Below, piece after piece: positions 1 through 8,042 of a stretch of 64,000 nt of DNA (position 1 is the stretch's first letter; the number at the start of each line of letters is the position of its first letter). The stretch comes from Betaproteobacteria bacterium (GTDB taxonomy: Bacteria; Pseudomonadota; Gammaproteobacteria; Burkholderiales; Usitatibacteraceae): assembly GCA_016708825.1 (NCBI GenBank), contig JADJEZ010000009.1, positions 124,001 through 188,000 on the forward strand, written 5' to 3'. The translations under genes and the position numbers were made by a program. The notes beneath the pieces were generated by a model. That model saw only the letters and a list, made by a program, of their open reading frames with translations. It made no database searches and was not told where the DNA came from.

Positions 1-202
1 GCGCCTCCGCCACGAGCCTGTCCAGCACAGGGTCGCGGAAAACCTGCCACCACGCTTCCGGCGCCGGGACGTCCGAGGCGGCAACGGCGAAGTCCTTCGG
101 AAGGTCCATGTCCGGACGCGCGTAGTCGGGCCCGACGGCGCAACCCGAGAGCGCGAGGATCGCCAACGCAACAGGCGCGAGCTTCAGCCGGGGCGCTCTC
201 AT
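1..202 (-). CDS. RND efflux outer-membrane lipoprotein, NodT/OprM family (N-terminal part only)
   Basis: The first 67 codons are present; the rest lies beyond the window edge. The translation begins MRAPRLKLAPVALAIL, with a lipobox L-S-G-C at residues 18-21, followed by the AVGPDY segment that opens mature OprM/NodT proteins, and later PEAWWQVFRDPVLDRLV, also typical of this family. It would form the trimeric outer-membrane channel of the tripartite pump encoded immediately upstream on the same strand. Its ATG overlaps the TGA of the permease gene (ATGA), so translational coupling is likely. Family identification is firm; substrate cannot be read from this fragment. Confidence 0.88.
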   Translation of the reverse strand, partial: MRAPRLKLAPVALAILALSGCAVGPDYARPDMDLPKDFAVAASDVPAPEAWWQVFRDPVLDRLVAEA

Positions 203-3200
203 GTCGTTCCCTCCGTGCGCGGCGTGGGCCTCGTGGCGGTGTGCGCCGCGCTCGAGGCGATCATCTCGCGGTGGTGCGTGGCCTCGCGCTTGAGCTCCTC
301 GGTGCTGCGCGATTCGCCGAGCTTCCTTTCCATGATGAGCTTGAAGAAGAACGGCACGAAGAAGATCGCGAGGAAGGTGGCCGCGAGCATGCCGCCCATG
401 ACGCCCGTGCCCACCGAGTGGCGCGAGCCCGCCCCCGCGCCGGTGGAGAAGGCGAGCGGCGCCACGCCCAGGATGAAGGCGAGCGAGGTCATGAGGATGG
501 GCCGGAAGCGAAGCCGCGAGGCCTCCAGGGCGGAGGCGGAGAACGAGAGCCCCTCGTGGCTCTTGATCACCGCGTACTCCACGATCAGGATCGCGTTCTT
601 GGCCGCGAGCCCCAGGAGCGTCACCAGGCCGATCTGGAAGTACACGTCGTTGGTCATCCCGCGCAGCCACACCGCGGCCAGCGCCCCGAAGGTTCCGAAG
701 GGGAGTGCCAGCATCACCGAGAGCGGCAACGACCACTTCTCGTACTGCGCGGCAAGGATGAGGAATGCCATGAGCGCGCCCAGCACGAGCGCGATCGCGG
801 AAGTGCCGCCGGATCGCTTCTCCTGGAACGACGCACCGCTCCAGTCGAGGGAGAACTCCGGCGGCAGGACTTCCTTCGCGATGCGCTCGATGGCGGCGAT
901 GGCCTGCCCGGAGCTCACGCCCGGCGCGCCGTTGCCCAGGAGCTTCACGGCGGGCAGGTTGTTGAAGCGCTCGAGGGTGCCGGGGCCCGCGGCGTGCTCG
1001 ATGCGCGCCAGGGCCTTCAGCGGCACCATGGCGCCCTTTTCGCTTCGCACGTGGACGTTGCCCACGTCCTCAGGGCGCTTGCGGAAGGCGGGCTCCGCGG
1101 ACATGAGCACCTGCCAGGTGCGACCGTACTTGTTGAAGTCGTTCACGTAGTAGGTGCCGAGCGTCGCGGAGAGGGTGGCGAAGACCTCGTCGACGTTCAC
1201 GCCCAGCGCCTTCGCCTTCTCGCGGTCCACGTCCACGCGCAGCTGCGGGACGTTCGAGCGCCAGAGCGTGTTCACCTGGGAGAGCTCCGGATCCTGCGAG
1301 GCGCGCGCGAGGAAGGCCTGCGTCACTTCCGACAGGCGCGTGGCCCCCCCGTCGCCGCGGTTCTGGATGTAGAACTCGAAGCCGCCCGCGGTGCCCAGGC
1401 CGAAGATGGCCGGCGGCGGGAAGGCGAGCGCCAAGCCCTCCGTGATGTGCGCGGTCTTGCCGTAGAACTCGCCCACCAGCGCGCCCACGGGCATGGTTCG
1501 TTCGTCCCAGTGCTTCTGCGTGACGAAGATGGTCGCCGCGTTCTCGCGGAAGGTGCCGCCGATGAAGTCGAAGCCCGTGAACGCAATCGCGAATTCGTTG
1601 TACGGATTCGACTTGATGGCCTCCACCACCTGGCCCGCGACCTTGTCCGTGCGCTCGAGCGAGGAGCCGTCCGGCAGCACCACGGCCGCGATGTAGAAGC
1701 CCTGGTCCTCGTCGGGAACGAGCGAGCCGGGTGTCGCGCGCCACAGGCCCGCGGCGATCGCGACCATGCCGATGAAGAGCACGAGCGCGATCCCGCCGCG
1801 GCGGATCATCCACGCGACGCCGTTCTCGTAGCGGTCCGTCGTGCGCGCGAACCAGCGGTTGAAGGCCGAGAAGAAGCGCCCCGGCCGCTTGTGCTCGCGC
1901 TTCATGATCCACACGCACAGGGTCGGCGTGAGGGTGAGTGCGACGATTCCGGAGATCACCACGGCGATCGAGATGGTCACCGCGAACTGCCGGTAGAGTT
2001 CCCCGGTGAGGCCGCCCAGGAAGGCGATCGGCAGGAACACCGCGCAAAGCACCAGCACGATCGCCACCACCGGCCCCGTGACCTCGCGCATCGCCTTGAT
2101 GGCCGCCTCCCGGGCGCCGACGTGCTCCTCGTGCATGATGCGCTCGACGTTCTCCAGCACGACGATGGCGTCGTCGACCACGATGCCGATCGCGAGCACC
2201 ATGCCGAAGAGGGTGAGCGTGTTGATGGAGTAGCCGAGCGCCAGCAGCCCCGCGAAGGTGCCGATGAGCGACACCGGCACCGCGGCGAAGGGGATGAGGG
2301 TCGCTCGCCAGTTCTGCAGGAACACGAAAACCACGAGGAAGACCAGCACCATCGCCTCGGCAAGCGTCTTCATCACCTCCCGGATGGACACTTCCACGAA
2401 GCGCGTCGTGTCGTAGGGCGCCGAGTAGGTGAGGCCCTGCGGAAACCGCGTTGCGAGTTCGTCCACGGTGGCGCGCACCTCCTTCGCCACGTCGAGCGCG
2501 TTGGCGCCGGGCTGCAGGAAGATCCCCATGAGGGTCGCGGGCCTGCCATTCACCTTGCCGATGAAGCTGTAATCCTTGCTCGCGAGCTCCACGCGGGCCA
2601 CGTCCTTCAGGCGCAGCCGCGAGCCGTCGGGGTTCGCGCGGATGATGATCTCCTCGAACTCCTTCGGTTCCGACAGGCGCCCCTTGGCGGTGATGGTGTA
2701 GACGAGTTCCTGCCCGCCTCCCGTGGGAGGCTCGCCGATCTTGCCGGCGGCGAACTGGGCGTTCTGCTCGTTCAGCGCGCGCACGAGGTCGCTCGGCGCG
2801 AGCTTCAGCTGCGCCATGCGGTCGGGGCGCACCCAGATGCGCATCGCGTAGTCCTTGGCGCCGAAAATCTGCACGTTGGTGGTGCCGGGAACGCGCTTCA
2901 GGCGGTCGAGGACGTTCAGCGTCACGTAGTTCGACGTGAAGAAATCGTCGTAGCGCCCGTCGGGCGAATAGAAGGCGAGCACCTGCAGGAAGGCGGACGA
3001 GCCCTTCTCCACGGTGACGCCCTGGCGGCGAACCTCCTGCGGGAGCCTCGGCTCGGCCTGCTTCACGCGGTTGTTCACGTTGAGCGCGGCCTTGTCCACG
3101 TCGGCGCCGATGTTGAAGGTCACCTGGATCTGCACGACGCCGTTGGCGGCCGAGGTGGAGCTCATGTAGAGCATGTCCTCGACGCCGTTGATGGCGTTTT

Positions 3201-3399
3201 CCAGCGGCGAGGCCACCGTCTGCTCGAGCGTCTCCGCGGAAGCGCCCGGATAGACCGCCTGCACGGTGACCACCGGCGGCGCAATCTCGGGATACTGGGC
3301 GATGGGCAGCACGCGCATGCCCGCGAGACCGGCGATCACGATGAAGATCGACAGGACCGCCGCGAGGATCGGGCGGTCGATGAAGAAGCGGGAGAACAT
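199..3399 (-). CDS. RND multidrug efflux permease, HAE1 (AcrB/MexB) family
   Basis: A 1066-residue inner-membrane proton/drug antiporter, the full length expected for AcrB-type pumps. It opens with the canonical MFSRFFIDRPILAAVLS, keeps the paired aspartates in TM4 (GIVVDDAIVVLENVER, near residues 405-410) and the TM10 lysine motif (GLAAKNAILIVEYA) of the proton relay. The periplasmic porter-domain halves between TM1/2 and TM7/8 are intact. It is the middle gene of a three-gene operon: the adaptor gene ends 15 bp upstream and the outer-membrane factor gene overlaps its stop. Substrates are probably hydrophobic drugs, solvents or bile-like compounds as for homologues; this is inferred from family only. 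Confidence 0.95.
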   Translation of the reverse strand: MFSRFFIDRPILAAVLSIFIVIAGLAGMRVLPIAQYPEIAPPVVTVQAVYPGASAETLEQTVASPLENAINGVEDMLYMSSTSAANGVVQIQVTFNIGADVDKAALNVNNRVKQAEPRLPQEVRRQGVTVEKGSSAFLQVLAFYSPDGRYDDFFTSNYVTLNVLDRLKRVPGTTNVQIFGAKDYAMRIWVRPDRMAQLKLAPSDLVRALNEQNAQFAAGKIGEPPTGGGQELVYTITAKGRLSEPKEFEEIIIRANPDGSRLRLKDVARVELASKDYSFIGKVNGRPATLMGIFLQPGANALDVAKEVRATVDELATRFPQGLTYSAPYDTTRFVEVSIREVMKTLAEAMVLVFLVVFVFLQNWRATLIPFAAVPVSLIGTFAGLLALGYSINTLTLFGMVLAIGIVVDDAIVVLENVERIMHEEHVGAREAAIKAMREVTGPVVAIVLVLCAVFLPIAFLGGLTGELYRQFAVTISIAVVISGIVALTLTPTLCVWIMKREHKRPGRFFSAFNRWFARTTDRYENGVAWMIRRGGIALVLFIGMVAIAAGLWRATPGSLVPDEDQGFYIAAVVLPDGSSLERTDKVAGQVVEAIKSNPYNEFAIAFTGFDFIGGTFRENAATIFVTQKHWDERTMPVGALVGEFYGKTAHITEGLALAFPPPAIFGLGTAGGFEFYIQNRGDGGATRLSEVTQAFLARASQDPELSQVNTLWRSNVPQLRVDVDREKAKALGVNVDEVFATLSATLGTYYVNDFNKYGRTWQVLMSAEPAFRKRPEDVGNVHVRSEKGAMVPLKALARIEHAAGPGTLERFNNLPAVKLLGNGAPGVSSGQAIAAIERIAKEVLPPEFSLDWSGASFQEKRSGGTSAIALVLGALMAFLILAAQYEKWSLPLSVMLALPFGTFGALAAVWLRGMTNDVYFQIGLVTLLGLAAKNAILIVEYAVIKSHEGLSFSASALEASRLRFRPILMTSLAFILGVAPLAFSTGAGAGSRHSVGTGVMGGMLAATFLAIFFVPFFFKLIMERKLGESRSTEELKREATHHREMIASSAAHTATRPTPRTEGTT

Positions 3400-3414
3400 G
3401 TCGGCTCGCCCCCG

Positions 3415-4614
3415 CTACTTTTTCACGTCGGGCTTGGCGTCGGCCTTCGGCGCCGCGCCGGGCGCGCCCGGCGGGGGCGCGTTCGGGTCTCCCACCTGCA
3501 CCGGCGCGCCGGGGAAGACCTTCATGAGCCCGTCGACGATCACCTTGTCGCCGGCCTGGAGCCCCGAGGTGATGATCCAGTCGGCGCCGCTCCAGTCGCC
3601 CACGCCGACGGGGCGGGGCTCGGCCTTGCCCTGCGCGCCCAGCACGTAGACGATCTTGCCCTGCGGGCCTTCCATCACCGCGCGCTGCGGGACGGTGATC
3701 GCGTTCGGGCGCATGGCACCCTTGAGGATCGCGCGCACGAACTGCCCCGGGCGAAGCGCTCCGTCCGGATTGGGAAGCTCCGCCCGCGCGTCCGACGTCC
3801 CCGTGGTCGAGGAGAAGCGCTCGTCGGAAAACACGAGCCGGCCAGGCTTCGCGTAGGTGCTGCCGTCCTCCAGGCGCACGGCGACCTCGAAGCGCCCGTC
3901 CTTCGGCAGCACCAGCGTGCCGGCCGCGGCGTCGCGCCGGAAGCGGGACTGCTCGGTCTCCGAGAGGCCGAAGTTCACGTACAGCGGATCGGACTGCGTG
4001 ACGGTGGTGAGCAGGACATCGGGCCCGGAGACGAGGCTGCCCTCGCTCTTGAGCGCGCGACTGCTGATGCCGGAGATGGGAGACTCCACCTTCGTCCAGG
4101 AGAGGTTCAGGCGCGCCTCCTCCCGGCGGGCGTTCGCGGCCGTGAGGGCGGCGACGGCGATCTCCTCGGCCGACACCGCGTCGTCGTATTCCTTCTGCGA
4201 GACGGCCTTGGCTTCGTAGAGGGGCTTGTAGCGCTTCACGTTGCGCGCGGCCTGGGCGAGGCCCGCCTCGGCGCTGGCGACATCGGCCTGCGCGCGGGCG
4301 AGCGCCGCCTCGAAGGGCGCGGGATCGAGCGTGAAGAGCGACTGGCCGGCGCGCACCCGCGCGCCTTCCTCGAAATTGCGCTTCAGGAGAATGCCGGTCA
4401 CGCGCGCGCGCACCTCCACCTCCCGAGAGCCGGCAGTCTGCGCGGGGAACTCGAATTCCACGGGAGCGGCTACGGGCTTTACTTCCTGCACGGCGACGAC
4501 AGCCGGCGGGAAGCCGCCCGCGGGCGGGCCGCCCTGCGGGCCGCAGCCGGCGATCGCAGCCGCTGCGGTGATGGCGATGAAGGGAGCGCGAAGGCTGCGG
4601 AAGCTCCGGGGCAT
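3415..4614 (-). CDS. RND efflux membrane fusion protein (AcrA/MexA family lipoprotein)
   Basis: A 399-aa periplasmic adaptor that would link the permease to the outer-membrane channel. The N-terminus has a lipoprotein signal with I-A-G-C near residues 21-24. The body has the expected order: barrel-sandwich hybrid (VEVRARVTGILLKRNFEEGARV), an alpha-helical hairpin (ALARAQADVASAEAGLAQA), the second lipoyl half (TKVESPISGISSRALKSEG), then beta-barrel and membrane-proximal domains. The tail is rich in proline, alanine and lysine. It is the first gene of the efflux operon, starting about 80 bp from the promoter/operator at 4696-4725. Confidence 0.93.
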   Translation of the reverse strand: MPRSFRSLRAPFIAITAAAAIAGCGPQGGPPAGGFPPAVVAVQEVKPVAAPVEFEFPAQTAGSREVEVRARVTGILLKRNFEEGARVRAGQSLFTLDPAPFEAALARAQADVASAEAGLAQAARNVKRYKPLYEAKAVSQKEYDDAVSAEEIAVAALTAANARREEARLNLSWTKVESPISGISSRALKSEGSLVSGPDVLLTTVTQSDPLYVNFGLSETEQSRFRRDAAAGTLVLPKDGRFEVAVRLEDGSTYAKPGRLVFSDERFSSTTGTSDARAELPNPDGALRPGQFVRAILKGAMRPNAITVPQRAVMEGPQGKIVYVLGAQGKAEPRPVGVGDWSGADWIITSGLQAGDKVIVDGLMKVFPGAPVQVGDPNAPPPGAPGAAPKADAKPDVKK

Positions 4615-4695
4615 GGCGGTTTCCTCGTGGGAATTTGCCCGGCGGGCCTCGGTCGGCCTGCAGTCGGGACTTACTTGCGGCGATGGATGTGTGCT

Positions 4696-4725
4696 AGATT
4701 ACATACAGTCATGGATGTATGTCAA
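4696..4725 (-). promoter_or_regulatory. Efflux operon promoter with embedded AcrR/TtgR-type operator
   Basis: On the minus strand TTGACA (4725-4720) is followed after 18 bp by TAATCT (4701-4696), a good sigma-70 promoter for the pump operon. Inside it lies a perfect inverted repeat: ACATACA at 4701-4707 and TGTATGT at 4716-4722, separated by 8 bp. Arms and spacing are the same as in the E. coli AcrR operator as I remember it. A repressor bound here would cover the spacer and -10. The site lies between the divergent repressor and adaptor genes, so it probably controls both. Confidence 0.85.
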
Positions 4726-4771
4726 GGCGCGATGTAACGGCCTGCGTTACGCGCCCTTTCACGGAGGAGCG

Positions 4772-5434
4772 ATGGCCCGGAAGACCAAGGCAGAGGCGCA
4801 GGAGACCCGCAGCCGCCTGCTCGACGCGGCCGAGCAGGTCTTCCACGAGCACGGCGTGTCGGGCTCCTCGCTCGACGAGATCGCCAAGGCCGCCGGCCTC
4901 ACGCGCGGCGCGATCTACTGGCACTTCAAGGACAAGGCCGAGCTCTTCGAGGCGATGATGGACCGGGTGACCCTCCCGCTCGAAGGGGTTCTCTACAGCG
5001 CTGGCAAGGGCGCGCACCCCGATCCCCTGTCGCTTCTCAAGCTGAGCACCACGGACGTCCTGCTGCGCACCGCCCGCGACAAGCACCTGCAGCGCGTCTT
5101 CGACATCGCCTACAACAAGTGCGAGTACGTGGGTGACGCCGCACCCGTGCGCGAGCGCCACGTCGCCAGCCAGCAGGATTGCCTGCGCCAGATCGAGCAG
5201 GGGTTCAAGGCCTGTGTCGCGATCGGCGCCCTTCCCGCCTCGGTGCATCCCCGGGAAGCGGCGGTGGGCGCCTTCGCCCTCGTCTCCGGCCTCATCGCCA
5301 ACTGGGTGCTCGCGCCGAAGCGCTTCCCGCTCGCGCGCCACGCCGAAAGCCTGGTGGAAACCTACTTCCGCGGGCTCGCCACCACGCCCGCCCCGGCCGC
5401 CGCGCCGAAAAAACCCCGCCGCAAGCGCACTTGA
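4772..5434 (+). CDS. TetR/AcrR family repressor of the adjacent efflux operon
   Basis: A 220-aa TetR-type regulator. The N-terminal helix-turn-helix spans about residues 10-57 (RSRLLDAAEQVFHEHGVSG, then GLTRGAIYWHFKDKAELFEA), very close to AcrR/TtgR/MexZ-class repressors. The C-terminal ligand domain resembles TetR_C_2 (AcrR-like), with the DKHLQRVFDIAYNKCEYV helix. The last residues are a basic tail (PKKPRRKRT). The ATG at 4772 follows a GGAGG at 4763-4767. The gene is divergent from the pump operon and adjoins the palindromic operator, so it most likely represses the pump and itself and is released by pump substrates. Confidence 0.9.
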   Translation: MARKTKAEAQETRSRLLDAAEQVFHEHGVSGSSLDEIAKAAGLTRGAIYWHFKDKAELFEAMMDRVTLPLEGVLYSAGKGAHPDPLSLLKLSTTDVLLRTARDKHLQRVFDIAYNKCEYVGDAAPVRERHVASQQDCLRQIEQGFKACVAIGALPASVHPREAAVGAFALVSGLIANWVLAPKRFPLARHAESLVETYFRGLATTPAPAAAPKKPRRKRT

Positions 5435-5467
5435 ATCGCCCGCCCTTGACAGGCCCGCGGTTGATAT

Positions 5468-5483
5468 GTCACCGTTTGGTGAC
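5468..5483. promoter_or_regulatory. Palindromic operator in front of the ArsR-type gene
   Basis: A perfect inverted repeat, GTCACC then GTTT then GGTGAC, ends two bases before the ATG at 5486. A TTGACA box lies at 5446-5451, but I see no convincing -10 at normal spacing and no Shine-Dalgarno sequence, so the transcript may be leaderless or nearly so. ArsR-type dimers bind palindromes of this size; autoregulation is an inference from position. Confidence 0.6.
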
Positions 5484-5485
5484 CT

Positions 5486-5848
5486 ATGAAGCCCGACGAG
5501 ATGGACACCGTCTTCTCCGCCCTGGCGAGCGAACCCCGCCGGCGGATCCTCGACGTCCTCAAGAAGGAGCCCGGCTGCAACGTGGGCCGCGTGTGCGCAT
5601 TCTTCGACATCGGGCGCGTGGCGGTGATGAAGCACCTGGCGGTGCTGGAGGGGGCGAACCTCATCGTCTCCGTGAAGGTGGGCCGCGAGCGGCAGCTGTG
5701 GTTCAACCCCGTGCCCATCCACATGATCTACGACCGCTGGACCACGGAGTTCAGCGACTACTGGGCGGGGCGTCTCGCGCGCATGAAGTACCGGCTCGAG
5801 AACGCCCCCGTTCCGATCACCCGGGCGAAGGGAGGAGCACGTGGCTGA
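5486..5848 (+). CDS. ArsR family winged-helix transcriptional regulator
   Basis: A 120-aa protein dominated by one winged helix (FSALASEPRRRILDVLK at the start of the domain, then the recognition region VAVMKHLAVLEGANLIV). It belongs to the ArsR/SmtB branch that is regularly encoded with SRPBCC/AHSA1 proteins rather than metal-resistance genes. I see no CxC metal-sensor motif. The downstream SRPBCC gene starts inside its last codons with an 8-bp overlap (GTGGCTGA), so the two are translationally coupled. It probably controls this small operon through the palindrome at 5468-5483. The inducer is unknown. Confidence 0.85.
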   Translation: MKPDEMDTVFSALASEPRRRILDVLKKEPGCNVGRVCAFFDIGRVAVMKHLAVLEGANLIVSVKVGRERQLWFNPVPIHMIYDRWTTEFSDYWAGRLARMKYRLENAPVPITRAKGGARG

Positions 5849-6359
5849 AGCGAACAAGGCGGTTTTCCGCATCGTCGTCAATGGCACGATGGAAGCGGTG
5901 TTCCGCGAGCTGACCAAGACGGGCGAGCCGCAGGGCGCGGTGTTCAACGCGGTGCTCACCCTGGACCAGCCGGGCCTGGTGCGCGGCCGGAAGATGCAGA
6001 TGCGCACCGGCAGCGGCCGGCACGCGATCGTCGTGGGCGAAGTGGTGGAGCACGAAGCGCCCGCGCGGTTCGCGCACACGCACCGCTTCACCCAGTACGA
6101 CGACCCGTCCTGCACCGTGGTCTACGACTTGAAGCAGGTCGAGGGCGGCGTGGAAGTCACGCTCACCGTCGAGAACCTTCCCGCGGGCACCGGGACCGAG
6201 AAGGAAATGCGCCGCGGCGGGGATTTCATCCTGAAGACCCTGAAAGCCATCGTCGAGACCGGCCGGCCGCCCCTGGGCACGCGGCTCATGTACGCGGTGT
6301 TCGGCGCGCTCGAGTTCGTGTTGCCGGCGAAGACCCGCAGCGATCGCTGGCCCCTGTAA
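5841..6359 (+). CDS. SRPBCC/AHSA1-type START-fold protein
   Basis: A 172-aa soluble protein with the AHSA1-like SRPBCC pattern: AVFRIVVNGTMEAVFREL at the start, a central strand-rich region with GEVVEHEAPARFAHTHRF, and a closing helix with FILKTLKAIVETG. Such domains form a hydrophobic pocket for a lipid-like or aromatic ligand; no enzymatic residues can be assigned here. The GTG start at 5841 is chosen because of the overlap with the ArsR stop and a GGAGGAG just upstream. The ArsR-SRPBCC pairing is widespread, and the product may sense or sequester the inducer; that is inference. Confidence 0.8.
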   Translation: MAEANKAVFRIVVNGTMEAVFRELTKTGEPQGAVFNAVLTLDQPGLVRGRKMQMRTGSGRHAIVVGEVVEHEAPARFAHTHRFTQYDDPSCTVVYDLKQVEGGVEVTLTVENLPAGTGTEKEMRRGGDFILKTLKAIVETGRPPLGTRLMYAVFGALEFVLPAKTRSDRWPL

Positions 6360-6417
6360 CCCCGTGGCCGGGTTCGTGATACCGGCCCCGCCATCCTCAT
6401 CGCGGAGAAACCCCGAC

Positions 6418-6981
6418 ATGTCCAAGTCCATAGACGACGCCGTGGCGACGATGATCGCCAACTACGAGAAGAACACCGGCAAGCCCCTGGAGGCGTGGAT
6501 CGCGATCGCGAAGAAGGAAAAGCTCGCGAAGCACGGCGAGATCGTGAAGCTCCTGAAGGAGAAGCACGGCATGGGCCACGGCTACGCGAACCTCGTGGCG
6601 CAGCGCGTGCTGGCCGGCGACGCGCCCGAACCCGGCGGCGACGACCTCGTGGCCGCCCAGTACGCCGGAGCGAAGGCGGCGCTCAGGCCGCTCTATGACC
6701 GGCTCGCGAAAGCGGTCGCGCAGTTCGGCGCCGACGTGGAGTTCTCTCCCAAGAAGACCTACGTGAGCCTGCGCCGCAGGAAGCAGTTCGCGCTCGTCCA
6801 GCCCTCCACGGCGGAGCGCCTCGACGTGGGCATCAACCTGAAGGGCGTCGCACCCAAGGGCCGCCTGGAAGCCTCGGGGAGCTTCAACGCCATGGTGAGC
6901 CACCGCGTGCGCGTCGCGGGCGCGAAGGACGTGGACGCCGAACTCGTGGGCTGGCTGAAGGCAGCCTACGAGCAGGCCTGA
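6418..6981 (+). CDS. DUF4287/DUF5655 domain protein
   Basis: A 187-aa cytosolic protein with two recognisable halves. Residues 1-70 (KNTGKPLEAWIAIAKK, KHGMGHGYANLVAQ) match DUF4287, and the C-terminal half (VEFSPKKTYVSLRRRKQFALV, then SHRVRV) matches DUF5655, a domain often annotated as a predicted transport or nucleic-acid-associated module. No catalytic motif is obvious. The ATG at 6418 is 58 bp after the SRPBCC stop and the next gene starts 2 bp after its stop, so it belongs to the same operon. Function unknown. Confidence 0.75.
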   Translation: MSKSIDDAVATMIANYEKNTGKPLEAWIAIAKKEKLAKHGEIVKLLKEKHGMGHGYANLVAQRVLAGDAPEPGGDDLVAAQYAGAKAALRPLYDRLAKAVAQFGADVEFSPKKTYVSLRRRKQFALVQPSTAERLDVGINLKGVAPKGRLEASGSFNAMVSHRVRVAGAKDVDAELVGWLKAAYEQA

Positions 6982-6983
6982 AG

Positions 6984-7598
6984 ATGAACACCGTGAAGAG
7001 CACGGCCGCAACGCTCCTCCTCGCCTCCGCTCTCGCACTCGTCGCCGCGCCCGCCGCTGCCGAGGAGCGCGCCCTCGTGAAGCTCGCGACCATCACCGCG
7101 CCCGTGGACGAGGTGTGGAAGGCCTGGACCACGACCGAGGGCATCCAGTCCTTCTTCGCCCCCGACGCCCGCATCGAGGCGCGCCCCGGCGGGGCGTTCG
7201 AGGTCTACTTCAACCCCTATGCGAAGCCGGGCCTGAAGGGCGCGGACGACATGGTCTTCCTCGCCCTGCAGGAGAAGCGGATGCTTTCCTTCACCTGGAA
7301 CGCGCCCCCGCACCTCGCAGAGGTCCGCGGCCAGCGCACCAGCGTCACCGTGCGCCTGAAACCCGCGGGCGAAGGGGCGACCGAGCTGCGGCTCACCCAT
7401 ACCGGCTGGGGGGACGGGGGGCAGTGGGACCAGGCGCACGCCTACTTCGACAAGGCGTGGACCAGCGTGCTCGCAAACCTGGAGAAGCGCTTCCGCGAAG
7501 GCCCGGCCGACTGGAAGGCCTGGCTCGCCCAGGTGAAGGCCTGGCAGGACGCCGAGGACGCCGGGGCGGCCGGTGCCGCCGCCCCGAAAAAACCCTGA
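6984..7598 (+). CDS. Exported SRPBCC/AHSA1-family protein
   Basis: A 204-aa protein with a Sec signal peptide (TAATLLLASALALVAAPAAAEE, cleavage expected after A-A-A near residue 26) followed by an AHSA1-type SRPBCC domain (VDEVWKAWTTTEGIQSFFAP, then GGAFEVYFNPYAKPG, then LTHTGWGDGGQWDQAHAYF). It is a relative of the cytosolic SRPBCC protein two genes upstream but placed in the periplasm. The C-terminus is an Ala/Lys-rich tail. The gene lies 2 bp behind the DUF4287/DUF5655 gene at the end of the ArsR operon. Ligand unknown. Confidence 0.75.
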   Translation: MNTVKSTAATLLLASALALVAAPAAAEERALVKLATITAPVDEVWKAWTTTEGIQSFFAPDARIEARPGGAFEVYFNPYAKPGLKGADDMVFLALQEKRMLSFTWNAPPHLAEVRGQRTSVTVRLKPAGEGATELRLTHTGWGDGGQWDQAHAYFDKAWTSVLANLEKRFREGPADWKAWLAQVKAWQDAEDAGAAGAAAPKKP

Positions 7599-7624
7599 CA
7601 CATCAGGCGCTTTTGCCGTATCAT
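7595..7624 (+). promoter_or_regulatory. Probable sigma-70 promoter of the cold-shock gene
   Basis: CTGACA at 7595-7600 and TATCAT at 7619-7624 are separated by 18 bp. The box overlaps the stop region of the preceding gene and would give a 5' leader of about 140 nt. Long leaders are usual for cspA-type mRNAs, where they carry the cold-responsive structure. Assigned by eye only. Confidence 0.4.
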
Positions 7625-7772
7625 CCGCCGCAGCGGTGATCCAGCCTGTTCAGCAGTAACTTCAGTACCGCCCTTCAAACGGCGTCTCTACTCAGTTCCC
7701 GTCTGGTCAATCTGTGTCGCTTGCGTTACGCGGGCTCGCCCGCAATTTCAATTTGTTCAAAGGACACATTAC

Positions 7773-7976
7773 ATGGCAACCGGTACGGTCAAGTGGTTCA
7801 ACGACTCCAAGGGCTTCGGCTTCATTACCCCTGAAGGCGGCGGCGAGGATCTCTTCGCGCACTTCTCGGAAATCCAGGCCGCGGGCTTCAAGACGCTGAA
7901 GGAAAACCAGCGCGTCGAATTCGAAGTCAAGATGGGCCCGAAGGGCAAGCAGGCCACGGCCATCAAGCCGCTGTAA
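7773..7976 (+). CDS. CspA-family cold-shock protein
   Basis: A 67-residue single cold-shock domain, the standard CspA length. Both nucleic-acid-binding motifs are intact: RNP1 (KGFGFITP, about residues 13-20) and RNP2 (DLFAHFSEI, about 28-36). Such proteins bind single-stranded RNA/DNA and melt mRNA structure on cold shock or during growth. An AAAGGA lies upstream of the ATG, and the gene has a leader of about 140 nt with its own promoter. It is followed by a strong terminator at 8001-8030. Which paralogue of the genome it is cannot be told here. Confidence 0.95.
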   Translation: MATGTVKWFNDSKGFGFITPEGGGEDLFAHFSEIQAAGFKTLKENQRVEFEVKMGPKGKQATAIKPL

Positions 7977-8000
7977 GCCTCGCCCCTCGCAGCAATTGAA

Positions 8001-8030
8001 AACGGCAGCCTCCGGGCTGCCGTTTTTCTT
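8001..8030. terminator. Bidirectional intrinsic terminator between the cold-shock gene and ppk2
   Basis: A perfect 10-bp stem (8001-8010 paired with 8015-8024) with a TCCG tetraloop is followed by TTTCTTT on the plus strand and flanked by an A-run that becomes T-rich on the minus strand. It lies between two convergent genes and can stop both. Confidence 0.9.
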
Positions 8031-8042
8031 TCCGGCAATCGG

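Noticed and set aside
241..4737. A 1498-codon plus-strand open frame opposite the efflux operon
   Set aside because: Composition is low-complexity His/Arg/Glu/Gly-rich, characteristic of the antisense frame of GC-rich genes; the opposite strand encodes conserved RND proteins.
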